Part shown: positions 50,790-56,338 of the stretch, in pieces
How positions within the stretch are numbered: the first letter of the stretch is position 1
Layout: every line of letters starts with the position of its first letter
Origin: Candidatus Binataceae bacterium
Lineage (GTDB): Bacteria; Desulfobacterota; Binatia; Binatales; Binataceae
Reading direction: 5' to 3'
DNA length: 56,338 nucleotides
Assembly (NCBI GenBank): GCA_030038355.1
Contig: JASHPB010000235.1
Location: forward strand, 1 to 56,338
Notes under the pieces: model-generated
Told to the model about the DNA's origin: nothing
The model's database searches: none
What the model saw: the letters and a program-made list of their open reading frames with translations, nothing else
Position numbers and translations under genes: made by a program

Positions 50790-52640
50790 ATGTCGACGCG
50801 CCGTATGGAAGCGTCGTCTGAGATCGCGACACTTTCCAGGAGATCAATGCCAGAAGCGCCCACCCGTTCGAAATTTATTGTCGAACTGATCAAACCCTCG
50901 CACTACGATGATGACGGTTACGTTATCCAGTGGTGGCGCGGCTTCATTCCATCGAACTCCTTGTCGGCGCTCTTTGGCTTGGTCCTGGACGCCCGCGATC
51001 GGCACGTGCTCGGAGCAAATGTCGACATAGACGTTCACGCGTATGACGAAACCAATCGCCGTCTGCCCATTCGCAAGATTATTCGCCGATTTCAAAAGAA
51101 CGCGAACCGCGGCCTCGTCATGATGGTCGGGGTTCAGACTAACCAGTTCGCGCGCGCGATGGATGTGGCGCGAGAACTGCGCGCCGCCGGAGTTCCTGTG
51201 GCGATCGGCGGCTTTCACGTCAGCGGTGTTGTCGCGATGCTCCCAGAGCTCACCCCCGAGCTCAAAGATGCCCTCGATATTGGTATCACTCTGTTCGCCG
51301 GTGAAGCGGAAGGCAGGCTCGCGGACTTGCTAATGGCGGCTCACGAGAATCGACTGGCACCCTCGTACAACTTCATGAATGATCTGCCGACGCTCGACGG
51401 ACAACCTTTGCCATTTCTGCCGATCGAATACGTCAAGCGCTACACGGCGAACGTCGGATGTTTCGACGCGGGACGCGGATGTCCTTACAGTTGCAGCTTC
51501 TGCACGATCATCAATGTCCAGGGCCGGAAGTCCAGGCATCGGACGGCAGACGATATCGAGCAGATAGTTCGAACGGCCATCGCACAGGGCATCAAACGCT
51601 TCTTCATCACTGACGACAATTTCGCGCGCAACCGAAACTGGGAATCGATTCTGGACCGCATCATCGACCTACGCAGACGTGAAGGCATCGAGATCAAACT
51701 GATCATGCAGGTCGATACCCTGTGTCACAAGATTCCAAATTTCGTTGAGAAAGCTGCTGCCGCCGGTTGCAGCAAGGTCTTTTTCGGTCTCGAAAGCATC
51801 AACCCCGAAAGCCTGAAGGGCGCTTCCAAAGGGCAGAATCGAATAACCGAGTATCGCAAGATGCTGCAGGCGTGGAAGCGCGCGCATGTCATCACCTACG
51901 CCGGATATATCCTCGGCTTTCCGACCGATACGCCCGAGAGCATAGCGCGCGATATCGCGATCATTCAGCGCGAATTACCGATCGACATCCTCGAGTTTTT
52001 CGTCCTCACTCCGCTACCGGGCTCGAAGGACCATCAGAACCTATATAATCGCGGAGTATGGATGGATCCGGACGTAAACAAGTATGACGCCGAGCACGTA
52101 TGCACCGCGCATCCGATGATGACCGCCGAAGAGTGGCAGGGCATCTACGAGAAAGCCTGGCGTCTATACTATTCTCCTCGGCACATCGAGACATTAATCA
52201 GGCGGGCAGTCGCATGGGGAATGCCCACGGGCGGAACGGCTTCGATGATCTTCAACTTCTATGGCAGCTACGCTTTTGAAGGGGTGCATCCCCTGCAAAG
52301 CGGGCTGATTCGCCGCAAGTCGAGAACCCAGCGCAGGCCCGGATTGCCGCAGGAAAACATCCTGAGCTTCACCATCCGCAGGGTGCGCGAAATGTTTTCC
52401 ACATATGTGCCCGCGCTCGCCCTGTTGGCAAAAATAGAGCTGGCCCGGCGCCGCATCCGCAAGGATCCTGCGTCCAAACACTATACTGATATAGCGATAA
52501 GCAAACTTGATGATGATCTTGCCGGGGACGGTCTAGAATTGTTCCAAGCGACGGAATCGGCGCGTGAATTCGCAAAGCAAGCCCGCGAGCGCCTGGAGAA
52601 GGAGCGGCGCCGCCAAACGGAAAGCGCGCGCGTCGCATAG
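50790..52640 (+). CDS. Radical-SAM protein with N-terminal cobalamin-binding-like domain
   Basis: A 616-aa protein. Residues about 25-190 form a Rossmann-like region (VARELRAAGVPVAIGGFHVSG) of the B12-binding type. The iron-sulfur motif for radical SAM chemistry is RGCPYSCSFC with Cys231, Cys235 and Cys238. SAM-barrel phrases follow, such as ITDDNFARN, VFFGLESI and GYILGFPTDTPES, the last typical of B12-radical-SAM enzymes. The classical DxHxxG cobalamin ligand motif is not seen. The C-terminal 150 residues are helical and charged with an Arg/Glu-rich tail (ERLEKERRRQTES). Family members methylate or rearrange lipids and cofactors; the substrate is unknown. It stands alone. Confidence 0.88.
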   Translation: MSTRRMEASSEIATLSRRSMPEAPTRSKFIVELIKPSHYDDDGYVIQWWRGFIPSNSLSALFGLVLDARDRHVLGANVDIDVHAYDETNRRLPIRKIIRRFQKNANRGLVMMVGVQTNQFARAMDVARELRAAGVPVAIGGFHVSGVVAMLPELTPELKDALDIGITLFAGEAEGRLADLLMAAHENRLAPSYNFMNDLPTLDGQPLPFLPIEYVKRYTANVGCFDAGRGCPYSCSFCTIINVQGRKSRHRTADDIEQIVRTAIAQGIKRFFITDDNFARNRNWESILDRIIDLRRREGIEIKLIMQVDTLCHKIPNFVEKAAAAGCSKVFFGLESINPESLKGASKGQNRITEYRKMLQAWKRAHVITYAGYILGFPTDTPESIARDIAIIQRELPIDILEFFVLTPLPGSKDHQNLYNRGVWMDPDVNKYDAEHVCTAHPMMTAEEWQGIYEKAWRLYYSPRHIETLIRRAVAWGMPTGGTASMIFNFYGSYAFEGVHPLQSGLIRRKSRTQRRPGLPQENILSFTIRRVREMFSTYVPALALLAKIELARRRIRKDPASKHYTDIAISKLDDDLAGDGLELFQATESAREFAKQARERLEKERRRQTESARVA

Positions 52641-54000
52641 CACAGCCTCTCGGAGAGGTTCGCACATCAGAAACTCACCCCCGTGCTATTGAATCGAGCC
52701 GGAGTGGATTGCACCGTCGACCTCCTGACCTCAGGCATATGGGCACCAACCCGTTGAATGCCATTTGTATCGGCGCCTTCGCGCGGGAGGTGCGGATAGC
52801 GCTCGATAAGTGGTAGTTAGCGAATTGTCGTGACACACGCTGTGCGGCGCCTTTGGTCGCCGCGATGGCGCTCTTACCAGTTCGGCGGCAGCTCCGGTCA
52901 CGCTGCACAACCTTGCCGATAAGGTGGCGCGTTCGTACCAAAGAAGTCGCCGGGCGTGCGAGATGCGGGTCATGCCCGTTCTGCCTCAATGATTTCGTCT
53001 TGAAGCCAATGCTGGGGCGCGATCGTATGGCCGAGAGGACAATATTGCATTCGTGACACATTCATCTCCTTGCCGCCGTCGTCTGGCGAAAAATCCCGGC
53101 TGGGTCGCTCAAGTCCACGGAACTTCGGAAGAAATGATTTCCCTCATTATCGCAAGTGAATTCCGGGATTTCAGGTTGGCGTAAGAAATGAGGATCGCCG
53201 CCCTGTTGCAGCAGGCAATCGGGACGCGCAAGGCTCACGAACGGTACCCCAACCCGGTCCAAGCGATATTCCGCAGATCGAAACTCGAATTAAATCAGAC
53301 AGTCAGCATGGCGGATGGTGCAACCCGATCCGAAGCAGCCTCTGGCAGCGATTTCTCGGCGGGAATTTTGGAAAATTCCCCCTCCAGCCGGAGGTCAGTC
53401 GTAGCTAAAAGGCGCGGTGATCCTGAGCTTTCTCCTCTAATTCCCTCTCAACGAAACGGGGAATTCCAAAAAGGGAACAGAGAATTAGAGCGGCATGATC
53501 AGGGAAGACTTTGAACCGACGAGCCCTTTCTCGGCGCGGGGCGCGAAGCTTTGGGGATCTGCCAGACGAGAGATTAAACGTCCAGCCGTTCCAGAACAAC
53601 GAGCGCACTTTCGACCATCGCCGAAATCCGGTCGACGACGCTCTCCTCCAGCCCCGTGAGAAATGAGGAGCGCGTCGGCTTCTTCGGGACCACTGCCGGA
53701 TGCCTCCGAGCGCCCGGTTCAGTATCTTAATGCCGTACCACTTCGTGCGTTCAGGGAAACGCTACATCCATGGTTCATCTAGCCGAACGATACTAGCGTC
53801 GGTGGCGAGGAGCCTCTCTCACTTCGGCATTTGACGGTGTCGACCAGCTTCATCGCGATGGTAGCGCCTCGGCGCGGGCAGTGCGTCACCTCTTCTGTCG
53901 CGCCGGCTCGATGAGTTTGTGAAGATCATTGACGACTCTTAAGCGGCCCCCACGCCTGGCTGGGCTGGAGACCGGACTGAGGGCAATTCACGTCTGACTT
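52641..54000. other. 1.36-kb region without a supported gene
   Basis: Both strands carry only short frames with shadow-like composition. None has a ribosome site, a known family or intact coding pattern, for example 52675-53061 on the minus strand and 53188-53514 on the plus strand. I find no transposase signature, tRNA or strong repeat. The length in an otherwise gene-dense chromosome suggests a graveyard of decayed genes near the mobile element at the right edge. Confidence 0.45.
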
Positions 54001-54639
54001 CTAAACGGCGAAGCTCAGGCGGACCGTGTTGAGGATGGTGCGGCGGATCGGGTCCAGTTGCATCAGCGGGTCGACCAGGAGCTGCATGGAGAGGCCAAGC
54101 TGCAGACTGCCGATCATAAGAGCGGCTGAATCGGCATCGACGCCGGCGCGAATGCTGCCATCCGCCTGGCCCTGGGCGACCACGCCGGCCAAGCGCTCCT
54201 TCACCTGCTCATGGTGGGCGGCGAACGCGGCGCGCAGTTCGGTGGCCTCCGCCACCGCGGAGGCCAACAGCATGAAGTAGGTACGAAGCTCGTTGCTAGA
54301 GGCCAACTTCGTCAGGTAGGCATCGAGCATCAGCAGTAGGCCCTCAAGCCCCGAGCGCCGAGCGGAGCGCCGGTCGAGATCGGTTTCCCCGAGAGGCCCG
54401 TGGACGCGCTCGATCACCGCGTCGATCAGGGCGCGCTTGGAGCCGAACCGTTGAGTCACAAGACTCCGACTATAGCCTGAGAGCGCGCCAATAGCCTCAA
54501 AGGTCGCCGCACTCACACCCTGTTCCGGGATGATGTCGACCACGGCCTGCACCAGGCCCTGCTGCGATTCCGCACGCCGATCGGCCTGCTTGCGCCGCGT
54601 CGGGGAGCGTCTCGTGCTGCTGTCGAAATCACTGGCCAT
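54001..54639 (-). CDS. TetR-family transcriptional regulator
   Basis: A 212-aa repressor. The helix-turn-helix region is GVSAATFEAIGALSGYSRSLVTQRFGSKRALIDAV (ATFEAIGALSGYSRSLVTQRFGS region). The C-terminal domain has AGVDADSAALMIGSLQLGLS and LVDPLMQLD; its ligand is unknown. It is transcribed away from the MDR oxidoreductase gene, with 224 bases between the starts, the usual arrangement for a TetR repressor and its target. A palindrome in that gap is given separately. Confidence 0.87.
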   Translation of the reverse strand: MASDFDSSTRRSPTRRKQADRRAESQQGLVQAVVDIIPEQGVSAATFEAIGALSGYSRSLVTQRFGSKRALIDAVIERVHGPLGETDLDRRSARRSGLEGLLLMLDAYLTKLASSNELRTYFMLLASAVAEATELRAAFAAHHEQVKERLAGVVAQGQADGSIRAGVDADSAALMIGSLQLGLSMQLLVDPLMQLDPIRRTILNTVRLSFAV

Positions 54640-54723
54640 TTGCTAGTTGCTCGACTATTAAGTAACGCTACGACTCTAGCACGAGCCCCGGACCCTTGGT
54701 CCAGACTGATGCCGCGGAAGTTG

Positions 54724-54735
54724 GTTGACATCAAC
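54724..54735. promoter_or_regulatory. Inverted repeat overlapping a TTGACA -35 box
   Basis: GTTGA-CA-TCAAC, perfect 5-bp arms with a 2-base centre. It lies 128 bases before the oxidoreductase start and 84 bases from the TetR start. The string TTGACA (54725-54730) inside it matches a sigma-70 -35 box, so a repressor bound here would block the polymerase. No good -10 box follows at 16-18 bases, which weakens the promoter claim. A GGACC/GGTCC repeat at 54690-54702 is a second candidate. Confidence 0.4.
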
Positions 54736-54763
54736 ACTTGTGAAGTCACCGGTTCGCGCAAAG

Positions 54764-54798
54764 CGCCCGCTGCTCCGCGAGCGAAGCGAGAGCGGGCG
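54764..54798 (+). promoter_or_regulatory. GC-rich leader stem-loop before MDR gene
   Basis: Arms CGCCCGCT (54764-54771) and AGCGGGCG (54791-54798) with a GC-rich interior that can pair further (GCTC with GAGC type). It lies in the leader of the oxidoreductase gene, 65 bases before its ATG. It could be an attenuator or a terminator of a short upstream transcript; no T tract follows. Confidence 0.35.
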
Positions 54799-54863
54799 TC
54801 TAATGATGCGATCGATGGTCGAGGGCGTCATTGTTGGAAACATCGAGGAGAGGAAGCCATTCG

Positions 54864-55889
54864 ATGAGACTTTACCGAGTCAGGAGTTTCGGCGTGCGTG
54901 ACGGTTTGCAAATGACGGAGGAGTCCTCGCCGCGCGAGCCGATTGGACGTCAGGCGCTGGTGAAAGTTCGTGCAAGCTCGGTCAATTTCCGGGACTTAGC
55001 GGACCTGAAGGGATACCTGCAGGCCCTTCCGCCTGGCATGGCGCAGGACCACATTCCGCTATCCGATGGCGCTGGAGAAATCGTCGCGACAGGAGCCGGC
55101 GTGACTCGCGTCAAGCCCGGCGATCGGGTCGCGCTCACCTTTCACCCAGCCTGGATCAGTGGCCCGGAGCCGGATGGGCTGAACATTCTCGGCCGCGGCA
55201 GCGAACGCGACAATGGCATGCTGACCGAGTTCACCTTGGCCGACGAATCCGAACTTGTCCTTGTCCCGGATCATCTGTCCTTCGAGGAAGCGGCGACATT
55301 ACCGTGCGCCGGTCTCACCGCATGGCATGCGCTGCACGGACCGGCGCCGTTGCTTCCCGGTCAAAACGTCTTGGTCATGGGCACTGGCGGCGTCTCGATC
55401 TTTGCTCTGCAGTTTGCAAAGCTCAGCGGCGCACGCGTCATCGCGACAACCACTTCGCCGCAAAAGATGGAGGCGCTCGGCAAATTGGGTGCTGATGCCG
55501 TAATCGATGCGTCCTCGGGGAGCGGATGGCATCACCAAGTAATCGCAGCGACTGGCGGCCGCGGCGTTGATGTCACGGTCGAGATCGGCGGCAGGGCGAC
55601 CTGGCACGACTCGATTCTGGCCACGCGGCCGGGCGGCAGAATCAGCATGGTTGGTCAACTGAGCGGCTTCGGTGACGGCGTATCTCCGCTCTTCATCTTG
55701 CGCGGCATCACCATGAATCCGATACGGGTTGGCAGCCGCCACCAGTTCGAGCAAATGAACCGCGCCATCGCCGCGCACGGTTTGCGTCCCGTAATCGACC
55801 GGGCGTTCGAGTTCGAGCAGGTGCAGTGCGCATTCCAACATTTCGAAGAAGGGTCGCGCATCGGCAAGGTGGTGATCCACCACAGCTGA
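54864..55889 (+). CDS. NAD(P)-dependent medium-chain (quinone oxidoreductase-like) dehydrogenase
   Basis: A 341-aa MDR-superfamily oxidoreductase. The N-terminal GroES-like domain has KVRASSVNFRDLADLKG and DGAGEIVATGAGVTRVKPGD. The Rossmann domain has VLVMGTGGVSIFALQFAKLS and the Asp-type region. Zinc ligands of classical alcohol dehydrogenases (Cys-His-Glu set) are missing, so it belongs to the zinc-free, quinone-oxidoreductase or enoyl-reductase branch. The ATG at 54864 has GAGGAGAGGA upstream (spacing a little long). It is divergent from a TetR gene that probably represses it. Confidence 0.9.
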   Translation: MRLYRVRSFGVRDGLQMTEESSPREPIGRQALVKVRASSVNFRDLADLKGYLQALPPGMAQDHIPLSDGAGEIVATGAGVTRVKPGDRVALTFHPAWISGPEPDGLNILGRGSERDNGMLTEFTLADESELVLVPDHLSFEEAATLPCAGLTAWHALHGPAPLLPGQNVLVMGTGGVSIFALQFAKLSGARVIATTTSPQKMEALGKLGADAVIDASSGSGWHHQVIAATGGRGVDVTVEIGGRATWHDSILATRPGGRISMVGQLSGFGDGVSPLFILRGITMNPIRVGSRHQFEQMNRAIAAHGLRPVIDRAFEFEQVQCAFQHFEEGSRIGKVVIHHS

Positions 55890-56144
55890 GCCCGCGACGA
55901 TCAAGGCGACCAAGTTGGCAGCGCAATTTTGACGAGCCCCGTGGAGTCACCTGCCGTCTTCACGATCTTGCCCCTAGTCGCGCTCCCCGCAAGTCGGTCG
56001 GTGACATTTGCGATCAGCGGAGTCATCGCCGACGGCGCGAGGGGGAGCCTCGATTGGGGAGATCCGATAGAAGTGACGGCGGTGGTCCGATGCTCGCGCT
56101 TTGTCTACTCGGTTCGCGAACGTGCCAGTTTTTTGCGCGACCAC
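55890..56144. other. Gap between MDR gene and IS630-type element
   Basis: About 255 bases with no gene that I can support. Frames here are shadow-like. The end of the inserted element should lie near 56144, where the complement of the transposase stop begins. Confidence 0.4.
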
Positions 56145-56338
56145 CTAGTGTGTTGTCCCATTAATGGCCTTACAGAGACGTTTGAGCTTGGCGAGAATCG
56201 AGTCGGCGGTGGCGGTCCACACGAAGGGACGACCATGGAGGTTATAGTGGGCAACATAGGCGTCGATTTTCTGCACTAACTCCTTGACGCTGCGAAACGA
56301 GCCGCGCCGGATCGCCTGCTGGGTGATGAGCCCGAACC
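56145..56338 (-). mobile_element. IS630-family transposase, C-terminal part (runs off window)
   Basis: The minus strand from the window edge to a TAG at 56145 encodes about 64 residues: LITQQAIRRGSFRSVKELVQ, KIDAYVAHYNLHGRPFVWTA and TADSILAKLKRLCKAINGTTH. This is the conserved C-terminus of IS630/Tc1-mariner-type transposases, including the FVWTATADSIL motif; the catalytic DDE residues lie mostly outside. The stop codon is within CTAGTGTGTTGTCCC, which probably belongs to the terminal inverted repeat, so the element ends near 56144. IS630 elements insert at TA. The 5' part of the element and its other end are beyond the window. Confidence 0.85.

Noticed and set aside
52675..53061. 128-codon minus-strand frame in the empty region
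   Set aside because: Starts MCHECNIVLS, suggesting a zinc motif, but the rest has no domain pattern and the overlapping frames look equally random.
53188..53514. 108-codon plus-strand frame in the empty region
   Set aside because: Amino-acid texture is random and no upstream signal is visible.
55929..56279. Plus-strand frame running into the transposase region
   Set aside because: Its second half is antisense to the IS630 transposase; the first half shows no family features.
1..56338. CRISPR arrays, rRNA genes, prophage
   Set aside because: No regularly spaced direct repeats, rRNA-like stretches or phage structural genes were seen in the window.

Overview
The window is GC-rich, gene-dense bacterial chromosome from a Gram-negative organism: it carries an outer-membrane barrel protein, an OmpA-type lipoprotein, a tripartite RND exporter and a PBP1b-type murein synthase. 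The run tmk-holB-ricT(PSP1)-metG-tatD is typical of deltaproteobacterial-type lineages. Together with the EthD, NIPSNAP, P450 and MDR genes it suggests an uncultured soil bacterium of the Binatota/Desulfobacterota sort. The taxonomy is inference from gene content only.

Bases 1-15245 are a compact, mostly co-directional housekeeping block: an HtrA/Deg protease (cut by the window edge), a PBP1b-like enzyme, a TPR protein, tsaD, rsmA, mutM, an M20 peptidase, a YjbQ protein, a prepilin peptidase, tmk, holB, ricT, metG and tatD. Many of these genes overlap by a few bases and are probably co-transcribed.

Bases 15544-27317 hold small functional units: an NnrU-like membrane protein; an ECF sigma factor followed directly by an O6-alkylguanine methyltransferase with an Ada-type four-cysteine domain at its C-terminus; three tandem glycine-zipper lipoproteins; a cyclase-family hydrolase overlapping a gamma-glutamyltransferase; a row of small enzymes (VOC, NUDIX, DsbA-like, NIPSNAP, double EthD); a membrane adenylyl cyclase; and an HPr-like protein.

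Bases 27350-43194 are an envelope region. A CzcCBA/CusCBA-type heavy-metal efflux operon is followed by a repeat lipoprotein, an NtrC-type response regulator, several small secreted proteins, a KinB-like histidine kinase, a beta-barrel porin preceded by a very good sigma-54 promoter, an OmpA-type lipoprotein with a terminator, and two members of a small membrane-anchored two-cysteine family.

Bases 43195-56338 are accessory and partly decayed. There are broken fragments of a CheR/hybrid histidine kinase system on opposite strands, a frameshifted small gene and the tail of an alpha/beta-hydrolase. Intact genes are a TetR regulator, a cytochrome P450, an enoyl-CoA hydratase, an SDR, a radical-SAM protein, and a TetR regulator divergent from an MDR oxidoreductase. 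The 3' end of an IS630-type transposase runs off the right edge. The low gene density, fragments and IS end mark this as a recombining part of the chromosome. No rRNA, tRNA or CRISPR array was found.
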